A stretch of 38,418 nt of DNA from CAZKUN01 sp964555935 (GCA_964555935.1 CAZKUN010000067.1:1-38418); one strand, 5' to 3'; counted from the first letter of the stretch, positions 29,975-38,418 are shown. Made by a program: numbers and translations. Notes: a model not told the origin generated them from the letters alone.

Positions 29975-31375
29975 ATGGGAAACGCCGGCGACATTGTGGC
30001 AAACCTGGAACAGGCGGCGCGCGATTCAGGCGTGCTGGGTGCGAGTCAGCGCCTGCTCCTGGCGGTCAGTGGCGGACAAGATTCGGTCGCCATGGCGCTC
30101 GCGCTCCACGCGTTGACGGACGAATTAGACCTGCACTGTGAAGTTGCCCACGTCAACCACGGCACTCGCGGTGATGAGAGCGATGCGGATGGGGCTTACG
30201 TTCGCGGTCTGTGCGAGCGTCTTGGGATGGCATGCCACGTTGAGCGAGTCGATGCGCCCGGGCGGGCTGAACGCGAGGGCATGGGGCTTGAGGAAGCGGC
30301 GAGGCTGGAGCGTTTCGCGGCACTACGGCAAATTGCCGAGGGCCGGCAGCTCGATGGAATCGCCCTGGCACACACGGCGACGGACCGCGCGGAGACTATA
30401 CTGATGAACATCCTGCGCGGGTGTGGGCTTCGCGGGCTGGCGGCGATGGGTGCGGAGTCCGGCGATCTGATTCGGCCCCTGCTAAGCGTCACCCGCGACG
30501 ACACGGCGGCGTACTGCATGGCGAAGGGCGCCGAGCCGCGCCAGGACGGCAGCAACGAGGACGAGACGATTCTGCGCAACCGAATTCGTCGCCAACTGCT
30601 GCCTGAGATTGAGACATCGTATGCCGCCGGCGCCACGAACGCGCTGCTGCGGCTGGCGGGGATTGTCGAGCGCGAGTTGACGTGGACGGACGAGCTGGCC
30701 CGGGAGGCCCACGCGGGCGCATCAAGCGACCTCGAGCCGGGCGAGCTTGGCTTGGCCGCCCTGGGCGAGATGCCCGAAGCCCTGAGGCTGCGCGTCCTGC
30801 GGGCCGCGATTCAGGATGTTCGGGGCGACCTGCGCGACATTGGACTCGATCATTTGAGCGCTCTTGATGGGCTCGTGATGACGGGTCAGACGGGGAATCG
30901 GGCCGAACTCCCCGGCATTGTTGTGGACCGCACGTCGGAGAGCGTTGTTCTGAAGAACACGGGATGTGAGGAAACCAGACGCTTCCGAGCGTCACTACAT
31001 GTACCGGGCTGCACGCAGATCCCGGAAGCAGGCATGGAGATCTCCTCACGGGTTGTTCCCATCACCGAGTGTGAGGCCAGTCGCCGGGGGCCACTGGTGG
31101 CCCAACTGGATGGAGACGCCATCGGCCGAAAGCTTGTGGCTCGCTGCCCGGAGCCGGGTGACCGGATGCAGCCGCTAGGCATGGCGGGAACGAAAAAGCT
31201 GCACGATGTATTCGTTGACAGGAAGATTCCACGCGCCGACCGCGAAGGTATACCCGTGGTCCAGGCGATTGATGGCGAGATCGTGTGGCTCGTCGGCCAC
31301 TACATCTCCGAGCGGGCGAAGGTCACGGAGTCCACGGGAACCGTTATCGAACTCTATGCCCGCCCATTGGCGTGA
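29975..31375 (+). CDS. tilS: tRNA(Ile)-lysidine synthetase TilS
   Basis: TilS converts the wobble cytidine of tRNA-Ile(CAU) to lysidine so that it reads AUA. The 466-residue protein has the N-terminal PP-loop SGGQDS (residues 32-37) that binds ATP, followed by HVNHGTRGDESDADGAYV, LAHTATDRAETILMNILRG and the RPLLSVTRDD block typical of TilS, and SNEDETILRNRIRRQLLPEI. The C-terminal domain (residues about 355-466) ends with PGDRMQPLGMAGTKKLHDVFVDRKIPRADR in pieces (LHDVFVDRKIP), the TilS-C fold. It starts 85 bp after the mutase-like gene and lies 49 bp upstream of ftsH, a common bacterial pair. No ribosome site is apparent at the ATG. Confidence 0.95.
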   Translation: MGNAGDIVANLEQAARDSGVLGASQRLLLAVSGGQDSVAMALALHALTDELDLHCEVAHVNHGTRGDESDADGAYVRGLCERLGMACHVERVDAPGRAEREGMGLEEAARLERFAALRQIAEGRQLDGIALAHTATDRAETILMNILRGCGLRGLAAMGAESGDLIRPLLSVTRDDTAAYCMAKGAEPRQDGSNEDETILRNRIRRQLLPEIETSYAAGATNALLRLAGIVERELTWTDELAREAHAGASSDLEPGELGLAALGEMPEALRLRVLRAAIQDVRGDLRDIGLDHLSALDGLVMTGQTGNRAELPGIVVDRTSESVVLKNTGCEETRRFRASLHVPGCTQIPEAGMEISSRVVPITECEASRRGPLVAQLDGDAIGRKLVARCPEPGDRMQPLGMAGTKKLHDVFVDRKIPRADREGIPVVQAIDGEIVWLVGHYISERAKVTESTGTVIELYARPLA

Positions 31376-31424
31376 GACCAGATGCCGGCCGGGCGCCGTA
31401 TCATATCCGGCCAGGGAGAGATGA

Positions 31425-33377
31425 ATGCGTTATAACCAGATCGTACTGATCCTGGTGCTGGCCGTCGTGGCGATGGTGGTCTTTCAGATCCCCAAGCTGC
31501 AGAAGGCCCAGGATAAGGTGAAGTTCGAGAGCTACACCGAGTTTTTCACTGCGCTCGAGGCGGGCGAGGTCGCGGAACTGAGCAACGTCAGGAACGAGCG
31601 GATCGTCGGCAAGTTGACCGACGGTCGCGAGTTCACGTGCAAGGTCCCGAATGACCCGACCCTCTGGAAGTTCGTCTACGACGTCGCCGCCACGTCCCCG
31701 GGGGGCACAGTGGCGCAGGCGTTTGAGCCCCACTCGTGGGCCGACCGCGCCATGGGCATCGCCGGGAGCTTCCTGCTTCCGTTACTGCTGATCTTCGTCT
31801 TCTGGATGCTGATGGTTAAGCAGATGCAGGCGGGCAGCGGGCAGGCGATGAGCTTCGGCCGGAGCCGTCACAAGACGCTTGGCGAGAATTTCGAGCGCGT
31901 GACGTTCGACGATGTCGCGGGGATGGTCGAGGTCAAGGAGGAGGTCCAGGAGATCGTTGACTTCCTCCGCGAGCCCGGCAAGTTCCGCGCCCTCGGCGCT
32001 AAGATCCCGCGTGGCGTTCTGCTGCTCGGGCCGCCTGGATGCGGGAAGACGCTGCTTGCTCGCGCCATCGCGGGTGAGGCGAACGTCTCGTTCTTCTACA
32101 TCAGCGGATCCGACTTCGTCGAGATGTTCGTCGGAGTCGGCGCCTCGCGCGTTCGCGACCTGTTCGAGCAAGCCAAGCACAGCCTTCCGGCGATCATCTT
32201 CATCGACGAGATCGACGCAGTCGGTCGGCAGCGCGGCGCGGGTCTGGGCGGCGGTCACGATGAACGCGAGCAGACGCTCAACGCGCTGCTGGTTGAGATG
32301 GACGGCTTCGACCCGAATGCCGACGTCATTCTGCTGGCGGCGACCAACCGCCCGGATATTCTGGACCCCGCGTTGCTTCGTCCGGGGCGCTTTGACCGGC
32401 GGATCGTGGTCCACAACCCCGACGTCAGCGAACGGCTCGAGATCGCCGAACTGTACTTGAAGAGCAAGCCTCTGGAAGACGACGTCGAGGCGAACACGAT
32501 CGCCAAGCGGACCGTCGGGTTCACGCCAGCGGATATTGAGAACCTCGTTAACGAGGCCGCGTTGTTGGCGGGGCGTCGCGGCAAGACCACGATCAGCATG
32601 GACGAGCTCGACGAGGCGATCGAGCGCGTGATCGCCGGGCCTCAGCGCAAGAGCCGCGTGATCGGCGACGACGAGCGCCGCGTGCTAGCCTATCACGAGG
32701 CGGGCCACGCCTTGGTCGGTAACCTCCTGCCTGATTTCGATCCCGTGTTTAAGGTCACGATCCTGCCGCGCGGCATGGCGCTAGGGTATACCATCAGCCT
32801 GCCGGAGGACGACAAGTACCTGATGAGCCGCGAGGACCTGCTGAAGCACATGTGCCGCGCGCTCGGAGGCCGGGCGGCGGAGGAGATTGCCATCGGCGAT
32901 ATCACCACCGGCGCGCAGGATGACCTCGAGCGCGTGTCGGACATGGCTCGGCAGATGGTGTGCGAGTACGGCATGAGCGAGGCGCTGGGGCCGGTGACGT
33001 ACGGGAAGAAATCCGGCCCAGTATTCCTCGCCCGCGAATTGCACGAGGAACGCAACTACAGCGAGGACATCGCGCATAAGATCGATGACGAGGTGCGGGA
33101 ACTCGTTGAGGGGTCGATCGCCCGAGCGAAATCACTGCTGGGTTCGCACCGGAAGCAGCTCGACGATCTTGTTGTCGTGCTGCTCGAGAGAGAATCTCTG
33201 GATCGCGAAGAGGTCGAGGCGGTGCTGGAGTTTGGATGCCTGCCGGCCGAAGTTGCGGCTGATGGCGCCGGCACGTGCGAGACCGACGCGCCGCCCGACG
33301 AAGAGGATGGCGCGGGCCTGGATGAAGACGCATCGCCGGGCATCCTGCCTCCGCCGATACCGGATCCGACCGCATAG
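31425..33377 (+). CDS. ftsH: ATP-dependent zinc metalloprotease FtsH
   Basis: FtsH extracts and degrades membrane and short-lived cytoplasmic proteins. The 650-residue chain has TM1 (residues 6-22), a periplasmic domain, TM2 (110-130), then the AAA module: Walker A GPPGCGKT (202-209, with Cys in place of the usual Thr), Walker B IIFIDEIDAVG, the pore loop YISGSDFVEMFVGVG, and the second region of homology ATNRPDILDPALLRPGRFDR. The zinc protease site is HEAGH (424-428) with the downstream Asp in TTGAQDDLE. The C-terminus adds a Pro/Asp-rich tail. AGGGAGAG sits just before the ATG. tilS lies 49 bp upstream. Confidence 0.97.
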   Translation: MRYNQIVLILVLAVVAMVVFQIPKLQKAQDKVKFESYTEFFTALEAGEVAELSNVRNERIVGKLTDGREFTCKVPNDPTLWKFVYDVAATSPGGTVAQAFEPHSWADRAMGIAGSFLLPLLLIFVFWMLMVKQMQAGSGQAMSFGRSRHKTLGENFERVTFDDVAGMVEVKEEVQEIVDFLREPGKFRALGAKIPRGVLLLGPPGCGKTLLARAIAGEANVSFFYISGSDFVEMFVGVGASRVRDLFEQAKHSLPAIIFIDEIDAVGRQRGAGLGGGHDEREQTLNALLVEMDGFDPNADVILLAATNRPDILDPALLRPGRFDRRIVVHNPDVSERLEIAELYLKSKPLEDDVEANTIAKRTVGFTPADIENLVNEAALLAGRRGKTTISMDELDEAIERVIAGPQRKSRVIGDDERRVLAYHEAGHALVGNLLPDFDPVFKVTILPRGMALGYTISLPEDDKYLMSREDLLKHMCRALGGRAAEEIAIGDITTGAQDDLERVSDMARQMVCEYGMSEALGPVTYGKKSGPVFLARELHEERNYSEDIAHKIDDEVRELVEGSIARAKSLLGSHRKQLDDLVVVLLERESLDREEVEAVLEFGCLPAEVAADGAGTCETDAPPDEEDGAGLDEDASPGILPPPIPDPTA

Positions 33378-33394
33378 AAATGTAAATCTCACGG

Positions 33395-33423
33395 CGCCGG
33401 CAGGATGACGGTTCCTGGCGGCG
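33395..33423 (+). terminator. Imperfect hairpin between ftsH and the TPR gene
   Basis: CGCCGGCAGGA and TCCTGGCGGCG pair at 10 of 11 positions around a 7-nt loop, immediately before the TPR-gene ATG. No U-run follows, so it is at most a weak terminator or an RNA-stabilising hairpin. Confidence 0.35.
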
Positions 33424-33426
33424 AAG

Positions 33427-34350
33427 ATGAAACCGACGCACGACGGTGTGCGTCGGGGAGGGCTAGGCCCATTGACAGCGATTCATGATAACCTCGCGAG
33501 AGCAGATCGTGCTCTCGTCAAGCTCCGCAGCGCGCTCAGCGAAGGGCGAGTCGACGAAGCCGTCGCCATCGGCGAGGAAGCCGTGGGCGCAGCCCCCGAT
33601 TATGCTCCCGCGATCGCCGGTCTTGCGTCTGCACTGAAGCGGGCCGGTCGTGATGATGAGGCGCGCGGTGTTCTTGTCGACGCCCCGTCAACCGTGTTGG
33701 GTTCGACGGGCGACCGCGTGGAAATGGCGGCATTCTGCTTGCGCGAGGGAGTGCCCGAACCGGCTATGGAGATTCTGCGCACGACGCTTGAGGCAAATAG
33801 GCGCGATGGCCGCGCGGCCGAATTGCTCGCGCGCGCTTACCTGACAGAGAATGACTTTGGGGCAGTGGTCGCCGTGTGCGAGCCGTTCCGCGCTCGCGGC
33901 CAGGCAACGCCCACGCTGCTTCGACTCCTCGCCGCGGCGCACGAGCGGCTCTCGGATCTGCGCGCTGCCGAGGAGTGCGCGCACATGTACTCGGAGGCTG
34001 CTCCGCTGGATCCGCGCGGGCACTACCACTTGGCGACGCTGGAGCACCGCCTGGGGAACGTGGGGGAGGCCATGGATCGCTATGACCTTGCCATCGAACT
34101 CGGCGGCGCGGACCAGAAGCTCGCCAACGCCGCGGCTGACGGCATCCGGGCGCTGGATGCGCTGCAATTACGTCAGGTCACCGCGATAGCCAGCCGCGAC
34201 CCCGGCTTCCGCATCGCTCTCCAACGCGACCTCCCGGGCACGCTCGACGAGAACGGGTTCGTGCTGAGCGACGAAGGCATGTCCCTGCTCTCGAGCATGG
34301 ATCTGAGTACCCTCACCGCGACCGATCCCGGTGCCACGCGCTACCACTGA
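33427..34350 (+). CDS. TPR-repeat protein
   Basis: The 307-residue soluble protein has no signal peptide or membrane segment. It contains several helical TPR-type repeats from about residue 25 to 235 (AVAIGEEAVGAAPDYAPAIAGLASALKRAGRDDEA in pieces, ALKRAGRDDEARGVL, HYHLATLEHRLGNVGEAMDRYDLAIELG). TPR domains scaffold protein-protein contacts; its partner is unknown. The C-terminal 60 residues (FRIALQRDLPGTLDENGFVLSDEGMSLL) are not repeats. It sits between ftsH and folK, with 21 bp to folK, so it is part of the same transcript run. The upstream 16 residues of the frame may or may not be translated; ALSEGRVDE begins the structured part. Confidence 0.8.
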   Translation: MKPTHDGVRRGGLGPLTAIHDNLARADRALVKLRSALSEGRVDEAVAIGEEAVGAAPDYAPAIAGLASALKRAGRDDEARGVLVDAPSTVLGSTGDRVEMAAFCLREGVPEPAMEILRTTLEANRRDGRAAELLARAYLTENDFGAVVAVCEPFRARGQATPTLLRLLAAAHERLSDLRAAEECAHMYSEAAPLDPRGHYHLATLEHRLGNVGEAMDRYDLAIELGGADQKLANAAADGIRALDALQLRQVTAIASRDPGFRIALQRDLPGTLDENGFVLSDEGMSLLSSMDLSTLTATDPGATRYH

Positions 34351-34371
34351 GGCTCATCCCGGAGGCGCAGC

Positions 34372-34893
34372 ATGCCCGAGCGGAATGAACACCTCGGCCG
34401 GCGCCGCGTGTGGTACTTGGGCCTCGGCTCAAACCTCGGAGATCGCGCGGGGTATCTCCGCGCCGCCCTCGACTCCCTCACCGCGCTGCGAGGCTCAACC
34501 GTGCTTCGCGCGTCTAGCATCTACGAGACCGATCCGTGGGGGCCGGCGGACCAGGACGCGTTCCTGAACATGGTCGCCGAGCTAGAGTCGTCGCTTCAGC
34601 CGCACGAACTGCTCGCCGAGGCGAAGCGGATCGAGCGGGAATTGGGGCGACAGGAGCGCGACCGGTGGGGACCTCGGGAGATCGATATCGACCTCCTCGT
34701 GGCGGGGGACCTCAAAACCGAATCCGATGACCTGACCGTGCCGCACCCGCTGGTGCTGGAGCGGCAGTTCGTTCTCGTCCCCCTCGCCGAGCTGGCGCCC
34801 GACTTGCGGATTGGCGAGTCTGACCGAGTCTCGGACATGGTTGTTGACGATGGTTCGGTGCGGCCGCACGGCACCGTCGCCGAGACGCGCTGA
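34372..34893 (+). CDS. folK: 2-amino-4-hydroxy-6-hydroxymethyldihydropteridine pyrophosphokinase FolK
   Basis: FolK (HPPK) transfers pyrophosphate from ATP to hydroxymethyldihydropterin in folate synthesis. The 173-residue protein has the family signature: YLGLGSNLGDRAGYLRAALDSL (in pieces, LGLGSNLGDRA near residues 14-24), SIYETDPWGPADQDAFLNMV, and the Mg/ATP block ERDRWGPREIDIDLLVAG around residues 97-117, followed by VPHPLVLERQFVLVPLAELAPDL. The first nine residues (PERNEHLGR) precede the conserved core, and GGAGG lies ten bases before the ATG. It lies between a TPR gene and a PilC-like gene, an arrangement without a pathway link. Confidence 0.95.
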   Translation: MPERNEHLGRRRVWYLGLGSNLGDRAGYLRAALDSLTALRGSTVLRASSIYETDPWGPADQDAFLNMVAELESSLQPHELLAEAKRIERELGRQERDRWGPREIDIDLLVAGDLKTESDDLTVPHPLVLERQFVLVPLAELAPDLRIGESDRVSDMVVDDGSVRPHGTVAETR

Positions 34894-34907
34894 CCCCGGA
34901 GGGCACG

Positions 34908-36086
34908 ATGCCACGCACGACCTACACCTACGATGTCCGCGATGCGACCGGCAACTCCGTGACTGGGCAGATGGAGGCCGAGACGCCACAGGTTGTTGCC
35001 CAGCAACTCCGCGACCAAGGCTATACGGTCGTGCGCGTGAACGAGGAAGCTACGGCCGGCCCGTCGACCGGGCGGACGCGCATCGCCGGTCGCGTCAGTC
35101 ACGCCGAGCGAGCGGTCTTCTACCGCAAGCTAGCCACCCTCATCGGAGCGGGGCTTACGGTGATCCAGGCCCTGCACGCGCTCGAAGAGAACATCACGAA
35201 CGTCCCCCTTCGACGCGCCGTTCGCACCATGCTGCCGGGCATCGAGCGCGGCCAGCGGATGAGCGAAAACATGCGGCGCATCCCCGATGTCTTCTCGCCG
35301 CTGGCGGTAGCGATCGTTACGGCGGGCGAGGAGAGCGGGCGTCTCGAGGGCATGCTCGGGGTCCTGGCGGATTATGCGGAGCGGGAGCTGGAGCTGCATC
35401 GGATGCTGAAGCGGGAGACGTTCTACCCGAAGGTCCTGCTGGTGGCGATCCTCCTCATCGTTCCGGGCGGGTTGCTGATCGCGAACGCGTTGGCTCCGGG
35501 GTTGTTTGGCTTCAGCGCGTTGGTTCCCATCGGTATTCTGGCTGGCCTGCTAGGGCTCTGCGCCCTCGGCTACTACCTCCTGAAATCGTACCAGGGCAGC
35601 GAGACGGGGCGTCTGGCAATCGACCGCGTGAAGTTATCCTTGCCGATATTCGGTGGGTTGACCCAGCGGATCGCCATGTCTCGATTCTGCCGCGCTCTGG
35701 CATCGCTTTACTCGGCCGGGTTGCCGCTGCCCACGGCTTTGCAGTATTCTGCCGATGCATGTGGCAATGCTGCGTTGCGGCGCCTGCTCATGGCGGCTGT
35801 TCGGCCGATAGAGAAGGGCGCGAAGCTTAGTGATGTATTGGGCCAGCATCGCCTGGTACCGAACCTGGTGCTGTCGATGCTACGGACCGGAGAGCAGACG
35901 GGGAACATCGACCTGACGCTGACCAAGGTCGCCGACTATTACGACGACGAAACCGAGACTAAGGTCCACCAGTTGGGTAAGGTCGTTACGCCCATCGCGA
36001 TATTGATCGCTGCGATCTTTGTGGTACTCATCGTGGCGAGCTTCTTCCTGGACTACCTGAGCGGGATAGACGAGTTGGTTAGATAG
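34908..36086 (+). CDS. Type II secretion / type IV pilus inner-membrane protein (GspF/PilC family)
   Basis: GspF/PilC proteins sit in the inner membrane and couple the assembly ATPase to pilin or pseudopilin movement. The 392-residue protein has the N-terminal YTYDVRDATGNSVTGQMEA block, then two repeats of the T2SSF domain: FYRKLATLIGAGLTVIQALHAL with SGRLEGMLGVLADYAE, and FCRALASLYSAGLPLPTAL with GEQTGNIDLTLTKVADYYDDE. Membrane helices lie near residues 170-190, 200-220 and 355-380. GGAGG lies six bases before the ATG, and folK ends 14 bp upstream. Neither the ATPase nor pilin genes lie in the window, so pilus versus type II secretion cannot be decided. Confidence 0.93.
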   Translation: MPRTTYTYDVRDATGNSVTGQMEAETPQVVAQQLRDQGYTVVRVNEEATAGPSTGRTRIAGRVSHAERAVFYRKLATLIGAGLTVIQALHALEENITNVPLRRAVRTMLPGIERGQRMSENMRRIPDVFSPLAVAIVTAGEESGRLEGMLGVLADYAERELELHRMLKRETFYPKVLLVAILLIVPGGLLIANALAPGLFGFSALVPIGILAGLLGLCALGYYLLKSYQGSETGRLAIDRVKLSLPIFGGLTQRIAMSRFCRALASLYSAGLPLPTALQYSADACGNAALRRLLMAAVRPIEKGAKLSDVLGQHRLVPNLVLSMLRTGEQTGNIDLTLTKVADYYDDETETKVHQLGKVVTPIAILIAAIFVVLIVASFFLDYLSGIDELVR

Positions 36087-36107
36087 GGCGCTGCACGAGG
36101 GAGCCAG

Positions 36108-37136
36108 ATGAAGGAAGACTTCGATCCTTTCCGGGTGCTGGGTATCCCGGTTGGCTCCGATGAAGAGGCGATCAGGCGCCGGTATCGCCAGCTCGTGCGC
36201 AAGCATCACCCCGACGTCAGCAGCGATCCCGAGAAGGCCCACGAGCGGTTCGTGCGGATCCAGCGCGCGTACGAGGTGCTGACGGATCCTGATGAGCGAG
36301 CCGTCTGGGAGCGGCGCGCCGAGCCATGGAATGTTGAGGCGGATGAGGTCTCGGTTGGCGGCCCGGCGACGCAGTTCGACGAACTGATCGCCGACGGTCG
36401 GCGCCTCATGCGACAGGGAAACTACCGCGAGGCGCGGACGTTGGTTGCTCGGGCGATTGAGTTGAACCCCTTCGACGCGGGCGCGTATCGGTTGCTCGGA
36501 GACATCTACAAAGCCGCCGGCGACATGCAGATGTGTCTGGACCTGTATCGCGAGGCCGAGCATCTCGACGGGCGACGCGCGGCGCACCGCGAGCATCCCG
36601 ATCAGCCAACCCGCAAGGGGCCGGCAATTGCGCCAGAGCCTGCTGGGATCCGACTGCCGGTTCTCGGTGTCGGCGTTGTGGGGGTCGTAGTCGCGTGGTC
36701 GCTGATGGTCGGCACGAGTTACGACGCCAACCCGTGGTCGTTCTCCGCGTGGGGTGTGGCGGGAGCGTTCTTGGCCGCGCTAGCGGGAGTGGGGTCGGGG
36801 TTGGTTGAGTCCATCGACGAGCTGTTTGGGCTGGCGGGGGACTGCCCGAGCGGTCAGGGCAGCGTGCCAGGCGAGCTGCAGCTCATCGTGTTGAGCGTGG
36901 TGTCGCCAGTCCTTGGATTCGCGTACTTCGTCGTGTCGTCGATCATCACCGAGAGTCTCTGCAAGGGCATGCTGAAGGTGTATGCCATCACGTTCGCAGG
37001 GGCGTTTCTGGCCCGACAAGCCACGGGCGAAGCCGTGCTGTTCATGTTCGCCGCGTCGAGCATCTGCTTCGTCTCAGCCTTGGCGGGGTGGATCGCCGGC
37101 AGCTTCTTCACGCCGCGCGAATGGTGGCGAGGATGA
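36108..37136 (+). CDS. DnaJ-domain membrane protein
   Basis: The 342-residue protein begins with a J domain: DPFRVLGIPVGSDEEAIRRRYRQLVRKHHPDVSSDPEKAHERF in pieces, with the HPD motif at about residues 31-33 that stimulates DnaK ATPase, and YEVLTDPDERAVWERR. Residues about 85-150 are TPR-like (GRRLMRQGNYREARTLVARAIELNPFDAGAY). From about residue 185 there are four to five membrane helices (LPVLGVGVVGVVVAWSLMV, WGVAGAFLAALAGVGSG, VVSPVLGFAYFVVSSIIT, AVLFMFAASSICFVSALAGWIAG), resembling Yip1-type membrane modules. It may recruit DnaK to a membrane client. It is 21 bp from both its neighbours on the same strand. The client is unknown. Confidence 0.82.
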   Translation: MKEDFDPFRVLGIPVGSDEEAIRRRYRQLVRKHHPDVSSDPEKAHERFVRIQRAYEVLTDPDERAVWERRAEPWNVEADEVSVGGPATQFDELIADGRRLMRQGNYREARTLVARAIELNPFDAGAYRLLGDIYKAAGDMQMCLDLYREAEHLDGRRAAHREHPDQPTRKGPAIAPEPAGIRLPVLGVGVVGVVVAWSLMVGTSYDANPWSFSAWGVAGAFLAALAGVGSGLVESIDELFGLAGDCPSGQGSVPGELQLIVLSVVSPVLGFAYFVVSSIITESLCKGMLKVYAITFAGAFLARQATGEAVLFMFAASSICFVSALAGWIAGSFFTPREWWRG

Positions 37137-37157
37137 ACCACCCGGAGGGACCGTAGA

Positions 37158-38009
37158 ATGCAGGTTGCGCGGACGATCTCCGATGTCAGGGCCGCTGTCG
37201 AAGCGGCAAGGGCGACGGGCCAGACAGTGGGCTGCGTCCCGACCATGGGGGCGCTCCACGAAGGGCATCTCTCACTCGTCCGCCGGGCAGGCGGAGAATG
37301 TGATTACGTCATCGTGACCATCTTCGTGAACCCCACGCAGTTCGCGCCGGGTGAGGACCTGGAGAGCTACCCCAAACCGGAGACGACGGATCTCGAACTG
37401 GCCGAGCGCGAGGGTGTCGATCTCGCGTTCATCCCGACGCCGGACGACATGTATCCCGAGGGCGCGCGGACAACGGTCCACGTCGCCGATCTTACCGACG
37501 GCATGTGCGGGCCTCACCGGCCGGGGCACTTCGACGGTGTCGCCACAGTGGTCGCGAAGCTGCTCAACATCACCACGCCGACGCGCGCGTACTTCGGCGA
37601 GAAAGACTACCAGCAGCTCCAGGTGATTCGTCGACTAGCGCGGGATTTGGACATGCCGGTCGAGATCATCGGGTGCTCAACAGTGCGAGAGCCGGACGGG
37701 CTGGCGATGAGTTCGCGAAACGCGTATCTGTCGGCCGAGGACCGGGAGATCGCGCCGAAACTCAACGCAGCGCTGCGGATTGGGGCCGAAGTGATTGCTC
37801 GCGGAGGGACGGCTTCAGAGGCCGAATCGGCTGCCGTCGCCGCGCTTGCGAGCGAACCTCGTTTTCTGATACAATACATCGAAGCGCGCCGTCCTGATAC
37901 GCTGCGCAGAGACGAGATTCCCGGGCCGCCGATGGTCATTGCCGCCGCTGCTTACCTGGGAGAGACGCGCCTGATTGACAACGTCGTAGTCGATGGAGAA
38001 CACGCGTGA
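37158..38009 (+). CDS. panC: Pantothenate synthetase PanC
   Basis: PanC condenses pantoate and beta-alanine with ATP to give pantothenate. The 283-residue protein has the ATP-binding PTMGALHEGHLSLVR (HxGH at residues 34-37), VTIFVNPTQFAPGEDLESYP, GPHRPGHFDGVATVVAKLLN, FGEKDYQQLQVIRR, the lysine-containing REPDGLAMSSRN block, and the C-terminal RLIDN. All catalytic motifs are intact. GGAGGG lies ten bases before the ATG. Its TGA stop touches the start of panD, which supplies beta-alanine, so the two enzymes are translationally coupled. Confidence 0.97.
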   Translation: MQVARTISDVRAAVEAARATGQTVGCVPTMGALHEGHLSLVRRAGGECDYVIVTIFVNPTQFAPGEDLESYPKPETTDLELAEREGVDLAFIPTPDDMYPEGARTTVHVADLTDGMCGPHRPGHFDGVATVVAKLLNITTPTRAYFGEKDYQQLQVIRRLARDLDMPVEIIGCSTVREPDGLAMSSRNAYLSAEDREIAPKLNAALRIGAEVIARGGTASEAESAAVAALASEPRFLIQYIEARRPDTLRRDEIPGPPMVIAAAAYLGETRLIDNVVVDGEHA

Positions 38010-38359
38010 TGATGCGTTTTATGGCGAAATCCAAGGTGCATGGGCTGCGGATCACTGACACGGTGTTGCGCTACTCGGGGAGTCTCACGCTCGATGCGGA
38101 TCTGATGGCCGCGGCTGATATGGTGCCCGGCGAGCGCGTCCAGATCGTGAATATTAACAACGGCAGCCGCGTTGAGACGTATCTGATTGAGGGAGATGCT
38201 GGCTCGGGCGTTTGCGCGCTCAACGGGCCGGCAGCACGCTCGGGCGAGATTGGCGACCCGGTCCACGTGATATCGTACTGCATGATGGACGCCGATGAAG
38301 ACACGTCCGACATGCCGATGTCCGTCCACGTAGACGAAAACAACCGGCCCGTCGCCTGA
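38009..38359 (+). CDS. panD: Aspartate 1-decarboxylase PanD
   Basis: PanD makes beta-alanine from aspartate using a pyruvoyl group formed by self-cleavage. ATG 38009 is chosen over the GTG three bases earlier because it places the cleavage site at the canonical Gly24-Ser25 (LRYSGSLTLD), with Lys9 and Tyr22 also at their usual numbers. The 116-residue protein has the family blocks KSKVHGLRITDTVLRYSG, VPGERVQIVNINNGSRVETY and CALNGPAARSGEIGDPVHVIS. The start overlaps the panC stop by one base (TGATG). Residues after about 105 (DMPMSVHVDENNRPVA) are a variable tail. The rest of the window (38360-38418) shows only a possible ATG at 38396 with seven codons. Confidence 0.96.
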   Translation: MMRFMAKSKVHGLRITDTVLRYSGSLTLDADLMAAADMVPGERVQIVNINNGSRVETYLIEGDAGSGVCALNGPAARSGEIGDPVHVISYCMMDADEDTSDMPMSVHVDENNRPVA

Positions 38360-38418
38360 TCCGCGGGCCGAATCACCCTCTGGATGGGATCGAAGATGGC
38401 AGCGCCCGTCTGGCTACA

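Noticed and set aside
38396..38418. Possible start of a further gene (ATG followed by seven codons)
   Set aside because: Too short to judge; only a weak ribosome site precedes it.
1..38418. CRISPR arrays, rRNA, insertion sequences or integrases
   Set aside because: No regularly spaced repeats, rRNA sequence or transposase/integrase motifs were seen.

Overview
The window is G+C-rich and densely coded, with one 10-N assembly gap (16172-16181), so it is probably from a metagenome scaffold. A cluster of lpxD with Skp/OmpH-type chaperones indicates a diderm (lipid A/outer membrane) bacterium. Frequent GTG/TTG starts, several secreted carbohydrate-active proteins (beta-helix, GH42-like, TIM-barrel-like), palindromic intergenic repeats and mostly generic housekeeping genes fit an uncultured phylum such as Armatimonadota or a neighbouring lineage. 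That placement is a guess; no rRNA is present to confirm it.

Layout. (1) 1-7938, minus strand: purL, a Skp-like protein, a coiled-coil lipoprotein, lpxD, a secreted protein of unknown function and thiL (cut by the window edge). (2) 8126-16296: on the plus strand a reductive-dehalogenase-like iron-sulfur protein lacking a Tat signal, a secreted beta-helix protein and a large GH42-like secreted protein running into the gap; on the minus strand, between the last two, two related membrane proteins. (3) 16290-23001, minus strand: a tightly coupled six-gene operon, and the most unusual part of the window. In transcription order it encodes a small membrane zinc-ribbon protein, a radical SAM/SPASM enzyme with an RRE-like N-terminus, a second radical-SAM-like protein that has lost the CX3CX2C motif but kept SPASM cysteines, a DUF2207-like membrane protein ending in a Gly/Cys/Ala tail with six cysteines, a methyltransferase, and a secreted PEGA plus collagen-like protein. 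Four of the five junctions are overlaps or about 10-bp gaps with clear start signals. The layout suggests that the radical SAM pair modifies the Cys-rich tail of the membrane protein, but this is inference. (4) 23104-24234: a secreted TIM-barrel-like protein. (5) 24376-38418, plus strand: a strong sigma70-type promoter, a 56-residue basic protein, tRNA-Met(CAT), then accB, hom, thrC, purC, a degenerate phosphoglycerate-mutase-like protein, tilS, ftsH, a TPR protein, folK, a PilC/GspF protein, a DnaJ-domain membrane protein, panC and panD.

How they work together: hom-thrC make threonine, and the mutase-like protein sits where the proposed homoserine kinase of this superfamily is often found, yet it has lost most metal-binding motifs. 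purL and purC belong to purine synthesis, panC/panD to pantothenate, folK to folate, thiL to thiamine diphosphate. Palindromic REP-like elements occur at three places, one of them apparently inserted in frame within the methyltransferase gene. No intergenic stretch exceeds 300 bases.
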